In this document: positions 1 through 5,604 of the stretch, in pieces
Layout: every line of letters begins with the position of its first letter
Position numbering within the stretch: position 1 is the stretch's first letter
Assembly (NCBI GenBank): GCA_046153915.1
Contig: JBJXFC010000029.1
Location: 1-7,447 of the forward strand
Source: JANNVZ01 sp046153915
Lineage (GTDB): Bacteria; Bacteroidota; Bacteroidia; Flavobacteriales_D; Sanyastnellaceae
Direction: 5' to 3'
DNA length: 7,447 nucleotides
Position numbers and translations under genes: made by a program
The notes under the pieces: model-generated
The model's input: only the letters and a program-made list of their open reading frames with translations
The model's database searches: none
What the model was told of the DNA's origin: nothing

Positions 1-203
1 ATTTTTTCGATTTCAAGCTGAAAATCAGGAAAAACCATGCACCTCGAGGTCCACATTTCCTGAATGGCGGAAACTCCTGAATAAAGCTTCCCTTCAAGTG
101 TCTTCCACTGACAATTCTGTGAAATAAACCCCTCTAAATTATTGAATTTGTGGTCATTAACCAACTCAAACAAACTTCTTGTCTTTGATTCCGTCACATT
201 CAT
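1..203 (-). CDS. SnoaL/NTF2-like protein, N-terminal fragment (gene cut by window edge)
   Basis: An open minus-strand frame starts at the ATG whose complement is CAT at 201-203 and runs without a stop for 67 codons to the window edge. The translation begins MNVTESKTRSLFELVNDH. It then has FNNLEGFISQNCQWK, a short LEGKLYSGVSAIQEMW stretch and MVFPDFQLEIE. That order (helix with LFELVN.HD-like text, F.SQ.C.W, G..Y.G..AI.E.W, FPDF...IE) is the usual start of SnoaL-like/ester-cyclase members of the NTF2 fold. In these proteins a cone-shaped cavity binds a small ligand or performs catalysis. The family fit is from pattern recognition only, and substrate and reaction cannot be inferred. No Shine-Dalgarno is visible. 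The gene is divergent from rpsP. A weak TAATTTCG element (complement at 220-227) could be its promoter but has one mismatch and no clear upstream TTG. Confidence 0.62.
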   Translation of the reverse strand, partial: MNVTESKTRSLFELVNDHKFNNLEGFISQNCQWKTLEGKLYSGVSAIQEMWTSRCMVFPDFQLEIEK

Positions 204-270
204 GGTGCAATAATTTTTCCGAAATTAAAGGCAGAAAACGGTGGTCTCGATTTGGGGAGAGATATTTTAT

Positions 271-300
271 TTGTGAAATGAAGAGGAAGGCGTACATTTG
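271..300 (+). promoter_or_regulatory. Bacteroidota-type promoter for rpsP (TTG / TACATTTG)
   Basis: TACATTTG at 293-300 matches the -7 consensus TAnnTTTG of the Bacteroidota primary sigma factor exactly. A TTTG ending at 273 (TTG 271-273) lies 19 bases upstream, the expected -33 element and spacing. Transcription should begin about 4-7 bases after position 300, leaving a leader of about 60 bases before the rpsP ATG. The motif and spacing are seen directly; the start site is inferred. Confidence 0.75.
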
Positions 301-329
301 CGCCCCTTAAAAATAACAAGTTCAAATCT

Positions 330-354
330 GTTTAACCGGGTTTCGCACCCAAAC
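330..354 (+). other. Possible hairpin in the rpsP leader
   Basis: Within the predicted 5' leader, GTTT (330-333) can pair with AAAC (351-354) and GGGT (338-341) with ACCC (347-350). This leaves a bulge AACC on the 5' side and the loop TTCGC. The structure ends 11 bases before the start codon, so it could influence ribosome loading or act as an autoregulatory site. It is short and could be chance. No known ribosomal-protein leader motif was recognised. Confidence 0.25.
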
Positions 355-365
355 AAACAACAAAA

Positions 366-1022
366 ATGGCAGTAAAACTCAGACTTCAACGTCACGGTAA
401 AAAAGGTAAACCCTTTTTCCACATTGTAGCATCAGACTCTCGTTCACCACGTGATGGTAAATACATCGAGCGTATCGGTAGCTACAACCCAAACACCAAT
501 CCTGCAACCATTATCCTCGACAATGAGAAAGCCATCGGATGGCTCGGCAATGGTGCACAACCAACAGACACTGTTCGCGCTATTCTTAGCTACACAGGTG
601 TAATGTTCAAACAACACCTTGCAAAAGGCATTGCAAAAGGAGCATTAACACAAGAAGAGGCAGACAAGCGTTTCGATGCATGGTTGGCTGACAAAACCGG
701 TAAAATTCAGGCGAAGAAAGACGGCCTTTCTAAAGATGCTGATGAAACCCGTAGGAAGGCATTGAAACACGAACGTGAAGTCAATGAAAACCGATTGAAA
801 GCGATGACAGCAGCAGCCGCAGAAGCTTCAGCAGAAGTTGCGGAAGAAGCTCCGGCAAAAGTAGAAGCAGAAGCTCCGGCAGTAGAAGCTCCGGCAGTAG
901 AAGCTCCAGCAGCAGAAGCTCCAGCAGCAGAAGCCCCAGCAGCAGAAGCTCCGGTAGTAGAAGCTCCGGCAGCCGAAGAGGCGCCAGCAGCAGATGCTCC
1001 GGCAGAAAACACAGAAGCATAA
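366..1022 (+). CDS. rpsP: 30S ribosomal protein bS16 with long EAPA-repeat tail
   Basis: This is bS16, a primary binder of 16S rRNA in the body of the 30S subunit, required for assembly. Residues 1 to about 90 are the conserved core: MAVKLRLQRHGKKGKPFF at the start, then HIVASDSRSPRDGKYIE, IGSYNPNTNP, and further on GAQPTDTVRAIL. bS16 is usually 80-90 residues; this product is 218. Residues about 90-147 are a charged, probably helical extension, and 148-218 are an Ala/Glu/Pro tail dominated by a five-residue EAPAx repeat. Extended bS16 with acidic-Ala tails is known in Bacteroidota, so the extension itself is expected, although its repeat character is striking. The ATG at 366 is preceded by an A-rich stretch (AAACAAACAACAAAA) and no Shine-Dalgarno, normal for this phylum. 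It has its own promoter and is followed directly by an intrinsic terminator. Confidence 0.97.
   Translation: MAVKLRLQRHGKKGKPFFHIVASDSRSPRDGKYIERIGSYNPNTNPATIILDNEKAIGWLGNGAQPTDTVRAILSYTGVMFKQHLAKGIAKGALTQEEADKRFDAWLADKTGKIQAKKDGLSKDADETRRKALKHEREVNENRLKAMTAAAAEASAEVAEEAPAKVEAEAPAVEAPAVEAPAAEAPAAEAPAAEAPVVEAPAAEEAPAADAPAENTEA
870..974 (+). repeat. Seven tandem 15-bp units encoding EAPAx in the bS16 tail
   Basis: From 870, seven consecutive in-frame units of the form GAAGCTCCGGCAGTA follow. They encode EAPAV, EAPAV, EAPAA, EAPAA, EAPAA, EAPVV and EAPAA (residues 169-203). The first two units are almost identical at base level, and later ones differ by a few third-position or GCA/GTA changes. 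A further interrupted EAPAAD APA block follows. Loss or gain of a unit keeps the reading frame, so copy number may vary between strains by slippage or recombination. Confidence 0.9.
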
Positions 1023-1041
1023 TTTAGCTTTTCATAGTATG

Positions 1042-1073
1042 AAATGGCCTCCGAATCGGAGGCCATTTTTTTT
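1042..1073 (+). terminator. Intrinsic terminator after rpsP
   Basis: A 12-bp perfect stem, AAATGGCCTCCG (1042-1053) with CGGAGGCCATTT (1057-1068) and loop AAT, is followed by an unbroken T run through 1073. It begins 20 bases after the rpsP stop codon. It should end or strongly reduce transcription before rimM. Confidence 0.9.
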
Positions 1074-1074
1074 G

Positions 1075-1141
1075 CATTGTACAGACGCGACGCATTGTAC
1101 GTACGCGCCGCATCGCGTCTCTACAATGAACGCATCGCGTC
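1075..1141. repeat. Palindromic intergenic repeat element
   Basis: CATTGTACAGACGCGACGC (1075-1093) and GCATCGCGTCTCTACAATG (1110-1128) form an imperfect inverted repeat, 17 of 19 positions complementary. CATTGTAC recurs at 1093-1100 and overlaps the self-complementary GTACGTAC. CGCATCGCGTC occurs twice (1109-1119 and 1131-1141). The GTAGAGACGCGATGC-type palindrome resembles short dispersed repeats common between genes in Bacteroidota and cyanobacteria (recalled from experience, not searched). It fills the space between the rpsP terminator and the rimM promoter. Its GC-rich, CpG-rich make-up differs from the flanks. Confidence 0.7.
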
Positions 1142-1143
1142 AT

Positions 1144-1151
1144 TATCTTTG
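1144..1151 (+). promoter_or_regulatory. TAnnTTTG promoter element abutting the rimM start codon
   Basis: TATCTTTG matches the TAnnTTTG consensus exactly and ends four bases before the rimM ATG at 1156. Given the usual offset, transcription would start at or within a few bases of the A of ATG, giving a leaderless or nearly leaderless mRNA. No TTG is seen at the expected -33 position, which lies inside the palindromic repeat, so the promoter may be weak or activator-dependent. The element supports the ATG at 1156 as the true start. Confidence 0.55.
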
Positions 1152-1155
1152 CAAA

Positions 1156-1692
1156 ATGGAATTTAAAAAGGAAGAACTGCATGCACTGGGTTACTTTAGT
1201 AAACTGCACGGATACAAGGGTGAACTAACTGCCGCGCTGGACACGGCAGATCAAAAAGACTATGAAGGTCTCAAAACCATATTTGTGGATGTGAAAGGCC
1301 AACTCATCCCCTACTTCATTGAATTGCTGGAGACCAAAACCAATACTTCAGTAAAAGTAAAGTTGGAAGGCATTGATACAGAAAACGCGGCAAAGCAACT
1401 CGTAAAATGCTCCATCTACATTCAGCCAGAATTTATCTCGGAAGCAGACAATGAAAAATTATCCATGCGTGCCATCGCAGGATATAAAGTGATTGATGAA
1501 AAACTCGGACACGTTGGCGTGGTAGACCACATCGAAGAAAGTCCGGTTAATCCGCTACTGGTTATTCGCACCGAAACCAAAGAAATTCTGTTGCCATTGC
1601 ACGAAGATTTTTTTCAGAAAATAGACCGTCGAAAAAAGCAGGTGCATATCGCTGCACCGGATGGATTGATTGAATTTTATCTGGAGAGTTGA
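1156..1692 (+). CDS. rimM: Ribosome maturation factor RimM
   Basis: RimM is a cytoplasmic 30S assembly factor that binds uS19 and the 16S rRNA head and helps late maturation of the small subunit. The 178-residue product has typical family length. The N-terminal barrel starts with LGYFSKLHGYKGEL (the G.. K.HG.KGE signature) and continues with VKLEGIDTENAAKQL. The PRC-barrel follows from about residue 100: GYKVIDEKLGHVGVV, then NPLLVI, EILLPLHEDFF and the closing APDGLIEFY. The frame stays open upstream to 994, but that stretch reads through the rpsP end, the terminator and the palindromic repeat. It gives a low-complexity peptide unlike RimM, so the start is set at 1156. There is no Shine-Dalgarno. 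In many bacteria rpsP and rimM are co-transcribed; here a terminator separates them and a promoter element adjoins rimM. The stop overlaps the next gene. Confidence 0.95.
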   Translation: MEFKKEELHALGYFSKLHGYKGELTAALDTADQKDYEGLKTIFVDVKGQLIPYFIELLETKTNTSVKVKLEGIDTENAAKQLVKCSIYIQPEFISEADNEKLSMRAIAGYKVIDEKLGHVGVVDHIEESPVNPLLVIRTETKEILLPLHEDFFQKIDRRKKQVHIAAPDGLIEFYLES

Positions 1693-2114
1693 ACACGGAA
1701 CTCAAACATATTCTGTTTGATATCGATGAATTTCTCATCAAAAGCAAGAATCCCAAATTCGATACAGATTCGTTCAGAGATTTCCTAAAAGAGAGGCGCG
1801 TTCAGAACAACATTATTGATCAAATCATCTTTTATGTGGATGATGATGCAGCAGTATTGGAAAGAATCGCCATTGAGAGGAAAGAAAATTTGCTGAAGTT
1901 GTATATCGGAGGAGGTGTTTTTCTTTTCGGAATTACAGTCATTGTTTTCTTTTTGATCCAAAAAGCCTTCATTTTTTGGCCCCTTGTCTTTTTGGGGATA
2001 GGATGCTATATCGGCTGGCGAGCCCTTAAGAAACTCAAATTTTTATCTAAAGAAGAACAAAACATTGGTTCAAAAAGACATCAAAATCTCACCAATTTGT
2101 TAGTGTCGGCTTAA
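1689..2114 (+). CDS. Two-helix membrane protein of unknown function, coupled to rimM
   Basis: The only usable start is TTG at 1689-1691, which overlaps the rimM TGA (1690-1692) in a TTGA arrangement. No other Met codon exists in the 141-residue product, so translation is probably coupled to rimM. Residues 1-68 are a charged soluble segment with DIDEFLIKSKNPKF and FRDFLKERRVQNNIIDQI, probably helical. Two hydrophobic helices follow, about 71-90 (LYIGGGVFLFGITVIVFFLI) and 94-112, joined by a three-residue turn, then a basic tail (RALKKLKFL...). Positive charge on both flanks suggests a helical hairpin with both termini in the cytoplasm. No family was recognised. The position suggests only co-expression with rimM. 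There is no clear intrinsic terminator of its own on the plus strand, though the convergent hairpin at 2200-2217 may serve. Confidence 0.75.
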   Translation: MNTELKHILFDIDEFLIKSKNPKFDTDSFRDFLKERRVQNNIIDQIIFYVDDDAAVLERIAIERKENLLKLYIGGGVFLFGITVIVFFLIQKAFIFWPLVFLGIGCYIGWRALKKLKFLSKEEQNIGSKRHQNLTNLLVSA

Positions 2115-2192
2115 AAAAGACTTCAAGTATTGTATGATCTCAATGTGAGCGCTCGCCCGAAGTAGAAATCGCACAATTATTTAACGTCATAT

Positions 2193-2217
2193 AAAAAAAC
2201 AGGGACCGAAGTCCCTG
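2193..2217 (-). terminator. Intrinsic terminator of the giant secreted-protein gene (possibly bidirectional)
   Basis: Read on the minus strand, a perfect 7-bp stem CAGGGAC / GTCCCTG with a TTCG tetraloop (2200-2217) is followed by seven T residues (2193-2199). It lies about 25 bases beyond the minus-strand stop codon at 2243. On the plus strand the same hairpin is followed by CTTTTGCTTT, a weaker tract, so it may also stop the convergent rimM transcript. Confidence 0.85.
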
Positions 2218-2242
2218 CTTTTGCTTTCAAATTCAAAAATGA

Positions 2243-5200
2243 TTAATTGCGTATAATCACACGTGCTGATGACACTGCCTCTGTTGTGGTGGCCACAACC
2301 TGATATACACCGTCAGCAAGACTTAAGCGCTCGAGATTGATCACTCCATTTGCCACATTGGATTGTGAGCGATAGAGGCTTCTTCCCTGTAAGTCAAAAA
2401 TTTCAATTTGTGCATTGGCATCGTTTGTTTTGATGCCAGCAATCGTGAACAGACCATTGGATGGATTTGGGTACACGCTGAATGTTGGCTGCATTTCAAG
2501 AACTTCTATGCCATTTGAAACTGCACATTCTCCTTCCAGACTTGCTTCCATGTAGGTCGCCATGTTGGCAGGTAAACTTTGTAATACAAAATCAATTTGT
2601 GCATCACATGGGTATGGTCCAGCAATGTACTGACCTTCTTCATTCAACATCAACATATCCGTGTTGTAGTCTGAAGAGAGCACATAAGGCGCACCATTGC
2701 CTTCAGACATCATCATAACAGAAACGAAATACTGGTTGTTTTCGAAATCCGGAATCATGGTCATGCCCATATCGGGTGCCTGCAATTGATACAGACAAGA
2801 TCCATCGTCGTACAAAACGTTTGCGTTGTAATTGAATGCTTCAGGATCTGTGCAACCACCGCAGTAATAATTGCAACTTCCGTCATCGCATGTTGCATCC
2901 GGGTTGTAGTTGCAAGAACTCATTTCTGTGCAGCCTGCTGTTTCATTTACATCCCCCGAAACAGAGAACAAGTTGTATTGTCCTGGCACTCCAACACCTT
3001 CGAAAATCACATTGCCCTGTTCATCCGAAATGGTGAAACTTATTTCTTCGCTTTCAAATCCGTAAAAATTGAATGCAAAACAAGAGGAATTCATACAGAA
3101 ACCTGTTGACTCGCCGGTAAATCCATATGCATACTGATATTGTTGGTTGAAGGCATACCAATATCCTGATCCGGTAGAAGAAACAGTGTACCAGTTGCCA
3201 GTGCAGCAAGTTCCATTGTCGATTGTTGCAAGAGGATTGTAGTTGGGAGCCTGCGGATCTGTGCAGCCCTGACATGAATAATCACACGTCAAATAATCAG
3301 CACAATTGGCATTGGGATCGTAATTGCATGCATAAACATCAGCGCATCCCGCTTGATACTCGCCAAGAGCAACAGAGATTTCGTAGTTGTAGATGTTGAT
3401 CGTTCCTTCAGAAACCAATTCGTTATTTCCGTTGTAAATAGAATAGGCTACATCTGTGCCGTCATTGCCCCAGGCATAGAGTTGGAAACATTCTGCAGAA
3501 ACGCAGAAACCACTTTGTTCAGGATATGATCCAGCCTGGAAATTGCCGTCAATCACAGAATATACGGACCAATATGCCGGTTGATCGAAGGTGATAGTGT
3601 ACCACGAATTGTAACAGCACGTGCCGTTGTCGATGGTAGCATCCGGATTGTAGTTTGGCGCATTGCTATCTGTACAGCCAAAACAATCGTAGTTACACAA
3701 TGAATTGTCAGGGCAATTTGCTTCTGGATTGAAGTTACATGAATAAGGATCCATGCAACCGCTGATAGCGCCTTCGAGGATTTGACCATAAGCATAACCA
3801 TAATCCGGCATATTGAAAAACTCTCCAATTAGAATACCATTTTCATCGTAGACCTGAATAGAATAATCGACAGCACCAGGATCTTCCGGGTAGAATGCAA
3901 CTGTAATACAGCCTTCTGCACCTTGACAAAATCCTGAATTTTCCGGGTAGTAACCATAGGTACCAAACAAACCAGAGTTGGAATATACATTCCAATAACC
4001 CGGAGTGCTGCATTCCACAGTATACCATCCGCCTGTGCAACATGAGCCATCGTCAAACTGAGCTTCAGGGTCGTAATTGCCTGCTTCAGGATCTGTGCAT
4101 CCATAACACTCATAAATACATGTGGCATCATCAGCACAATTGGCTTCCGGATTGTAGTTGCAAGCCCATGGATTGGAACAACCAGAAACCGCATTGTTGG
4201 AAATAGATGCGTTTGGTGTATAGTCGACAATTATTCCAGATTCAACGGTGATTCCGTCGCTATCAGTAAGTGTCCAGTTTACCGGAACATTTATCGAATC
4301 ACCGTTCATATCAATTAAGTAAAATTGAATCTCATAACATCCATCATCCAGACAGAAAGAATTGTTGTTAGGATATCCCCCAAAAGCTTCGAACGTCCCA
4401 TTCGCAGACCAGACAGACCATTGGAAAGGACCATCCGCAGTGAAAGTATACGTATTCGTGCAGCAGGAGCCATCATCAAGAATGGCCGCTGCGTCGAAGT
4501 TGATAGCGTCTGGATTTGTACATCCATAACAATCATATACACACGATCCATCACTGCATGTAGCACCAGGATTAAAATTGCATGCACCCGGATCGTTGCA
4601 ACCCATCAGACTATTCAATGAAAAATAACCGGTGAAAGAAGGAAATACCAACTCGCCTGTTGCCAGAACATCGCCGTCATAGTTGACTACCTCATACTGG
4701 TAAACGTCGGTTGAATCTCCAAGAAAGAGTTCGAATTGATAACATCCATCCGAATAGCAATGAAATTCTTCATTTTCTAAAATGTCATAAAAATAACCAC
4801 CTCCTTCGGTCAGGTAAATCACTTCGCCCTGCTCCAAATTGCTGATAGTGATAGCCAAATAATTGGTTGTCTGGCAGCAACTGCCGTCATCTATTGAAGC
4901 AAGTGGATTAAAATTGGGAGCTTGAGCATCTGTGCATCCATAACAACTGTAGTCGCAACTTCCATCGTTGCATGTGGCAGAGGGATCAAAGTTACAGGCA
5001 CCCGGATCTGTGCAACCAACTGTTACATTGCCCAATTGAAATGCCAACTGAATTCCGCCTGTGCCCCAATCGCCGGTGGATCCCTCCCCAACAATGTTGC
5101 CATCGCTCACCAATTCTATGTCAGCTTCCAAAACAGATGTAAAATAGATGTAAAGGGTGTAGCAACCATCGGGTAAACAGAAGCCCAAATTTCCGTCTAC

Positions 5201-5437
5201 ATCAGGGAATACCGACATACCGATCTCTTGAGAATATACTTCACAGAATACGGTTTGATCCAGCACTGCGGTGCTTGATACTGTAACCCAATTTTCATAG
5301 CAGCAAGACCCATTGTCGAATAGGGCCTGTGGATTGAAGTTGCTTGCCTGAGGGTCGGTGCAGCCAGAGTCCGACTGAGCGATTACGTTCGTTGCAAGAA
5401 AACAACAAATCGATGCAATTAAAAGGTATTTATTCAT
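2243..5437 (-). CDS. Giant secreted Cys-rich GCTDP-repeat protein with T9SS sorting domain
   Basis: This is a 1064-residue exported protein of unknown function. Residues 1-20 are a Sec signal peptide (MNKYLLIASICCFLATNVIA), with likely cleavage before Q21. Thirteen motifs of the GCTDPxAxNYNPxA...DDGSC type begin at residues 25, 141/167, 279/305, 419/446, 560/587, 697/724 and 835/861: one single copy then six tandem pairs. Between them lie six modules of 88-94 residues, rich in aromatic residues and beta-like. Each contains an FC(x4-5)C[YFI] signature (Cys pairs at 87/92, 227/232, 362/367, 504/510, 645/650 and 781/786). Residues 883-984 form a different Met-rich region. Residues about 985-1064 are a type A T9SS C-terminal domain (VYPNPSNGLF, IEIFDLQGR, GVYQVVA, RVIIRN), so the product should cross the outer membrane through the gliding/Por secretion machine and be released or surface-anchored. 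No enzyme motif was found. An adhesive or structural role is only a guess. It has its own promoter and terminator and stands alone. Confidence 0.93.
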   Translation of the reverse strand: MNKYLLIASICCFLATNVIAQSDSGCTDPQASNFNPQALFDNGSCCYENWVTVSSTAVLDQTVFCEVYSQEIGMSVFPDVDGNLGFCLPDGCYTLYIYFTSVLEADIELVSDGNIVGEGSTGDWGTGGIQLAFQLGNVTVGCTDPGACNFDPSATCNDGSCDYSCYGCTDAQAPNFNPLASIDDGSCCQTTNYLAITISNLEQGEVIYLTEGGGYFYDILENEEFHCYSDGCYQFELFLGDSTDVYQYEVVNYDGDVLATGELVFPSFTGYFSLNSLMGCNDPGACNFNPGATCSDGSCVYDCYGCTNPDAINFDAAAILDDGSCCTNTYTFTADGPFQWSVWSANGTFEAFGGYPNNNSFCLDDGCYEIQFYLIDMNGDSINVPVNWTLTDSDGITVESGIIVDYTPNASISNNAVSGCSNPWACNYNPEANCADDATCIYECYGCTDPEAGNYDPEAQFDDGSCCTGGWYTVECSTPGYWNVYSNSGLFGTYGYYPENSGFCQGAEGCITVAFYPEDPGAVDYSIQVYDENGILIGEFFNMPDYGYAYGQILEGAISGCMDPYSCNFNPEANCPDNSLCNYDCFGCTDSNAPNYNPDATIDNGTCCYNSWYTITFDQPAYWSVYSVIDGNFQAGSYPEQSGFCVSAECFQLYAWGNDGTDVAYSIYNGNNELVSEGTINIYNYEISVALGEYQAGCADVYACNYDPNANCADYLTCDYSCQGCTDPQAPNYNPLATIDNGTCCTGNWYTVSSTGSGYWYAFNQQYQYAYGFTGESTGFCMNSSCFAFNFYGFESEEISFTISDEQGNVIFEGVGVPGQYNLFSVSGDVNETAGCTEMSSCNYNPDATCDDGSCNYYCGGCTDPEAFNYNANVLYDDGSCLYQLQAPDMGMTMIPDFENNQYFVSVMMMSEGNGAPYVLSSDYNTDMLMLNEEGQYIAGPYPCDAQIDFVLQSLPANMATYMEASLEGECAVSNGIEVLEMQPTFSVYPNPSNGLFTIAGIKTNDANAQIEIFDLQGRSLYRSQSNVANGVINLERLSLADGVYQVVATTTEAVSSARVIIRN
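2246..2485 (-). other. T9SS type A C-terminal sorting domain
   Basis: Residues 985-1064 carry the landmarks of this domain: TFSVYPNPSNGLFTI at its start, QIEIFDLQGRSLY in the middle, LADGVYQVV and a terminal RVIIRN strand. In characterised systems such domains are recognised by the PorU/PorV apparatus and often cleaved on export. The genome should therefore encode PorK-PorN, SprA and PorV homologues elsewhere. Confidence 0.92.
2792..5365 (-). repeat. Protein-level tandem array: 13 GCTDP motifs and 6 intervening modules
   Basis: The pairs of motifs recur every 137-141 residues (starts at 141, 279, 419, 560, 697 and 835), about 415 bp per unit. In each pair the first motif (type A) has five Cys: GC, AC/SC, C before the acidic loop, SC/TC, and a final Y.C. 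The second (type B) has GC and a terminal SCC or TCC. The spacing within a pair is 26 residues in three units and 27 in the others. DNA copies are well diverged, so the array is old and not an assembly artefact. The D-D/N-G-S/T-C loops could bind calcium, but this is inference. Confidence 0.92.
5378..5437 (-). other. Sec signal peptide of the giant secreted protein
   Basis: Residues 1-20 have one Lys near the N-terminus, a hydrophobic core (YLLIASICCFLA) and a small-residue cleavage site VIA before Gln21. The CC at residues 11-12 is not in a lipobox because the residue before the first Cys is Ile, so a lipoprotein is unlikely. Confidence 0.85.
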
Positions 5438-5472
5438 GGTTTCAAAATTTGATTTGAAGTATAGACACGGCT

Positions 5473-5505
5473 CAAAGGTAAAGTGTTGTTTAATCTTTTC
5501 GACAA
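5473..5505 (-). promoter_or_regulatory. Bacteroidota-type promoter for the giant secreted-protein gene
   Basis: On the minus strand, TACCTTTG (complement at 5473-5480) matches TAnnTTTG exactly. A TTTTG lies upstream, its TTG complementing 5503-5505, with a 22-base spacer, slightly longer than the ideal 19-21. Transcription would begin about 30 bases before the ATG at 5437. No Shine-Dalgarno is present in the leader. Confidence 0.6.
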
Positions 5506-5536
5506 AACATTAAACATTTGGTATATTCACGGAAAC

Positions 5537-5604
5537 CCAATTCGTAAAATTCGAACCTAGGACTTTGTAATTGAAAGTCCTTAATCCAATTGAACTATGA
5601 ATCC
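5537..5604 (-). pseudogene. Decayed tRNA-like sequence
   Basis: On the minus strand, GGATTCA (acceptor 5' arm) is followed by TAGTTCAATTGG (A-box-like D arm with the conserved GG). Next comes a perfect 8-bp hairpin AGGACTTT / AAAGTCCT with a 7-base loop, then GGTTCGAAT (T-loop). The order and approximate spacing are those of a tRNA. It is about 68 bases rather than 73 or more. The T stem does not pair properly (CTAGG against TTTAC). The 3' acceptor arm pairs at only about five of seven positions, and the loop has A instead of U at position 33. A functional tRNA is therefore unlikely; a remnant is the best reading, with chance resemblance the alternative. Confidence 0.45.

Noticed and set aside
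707..1066. Long minus-strand frames opposite the rpsP tail (also 781-1020)
   Set aside because: They are antisense readings of the 15-bp repeat, giving low-complexity AGASAA or LLLPEL peptides. rpsP on the plus strand fully explains the sequence.
994..1155. Upstream extension of the rimM frame starting at 994
   Set aside because: It reads through the rpsP end, the terminator stem and the palindromic repeat, does not resemble RimM, and the family start falls at 1156.
2147..2154. Perfect palindrome GAGCGCTC downstream of the membrane-protein gene
   Set aside because: It is eight bases with no loop or T tract and no second copy nearby; likely chance.
2482..5176. Plus- and minus-strand frames of 60-130 codons inside the giant gene (e.g. 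2786-3109, 3829-4230, 4325-4621)
   Set aside because: They are other-frame shadows of a repetitive Cys/Asp-rich coding region, without recognisable domains, promoters or initiation context.
2792..5365. CRISPR-like or DNA-level satellite array
   Set aside because: The regularity is at protein level with a ~415-bp period. DNA copies are diverged and lie in one open reading frame.
5398..5410. Lipoprotein signal (CC at residues 11-12 of the giant protein)
   Set aside because: The residue before the first Cys is Ile and the hydrophobic core continues beyond it. The VIA cleavage site before Q21 fits a standard signal peptide.
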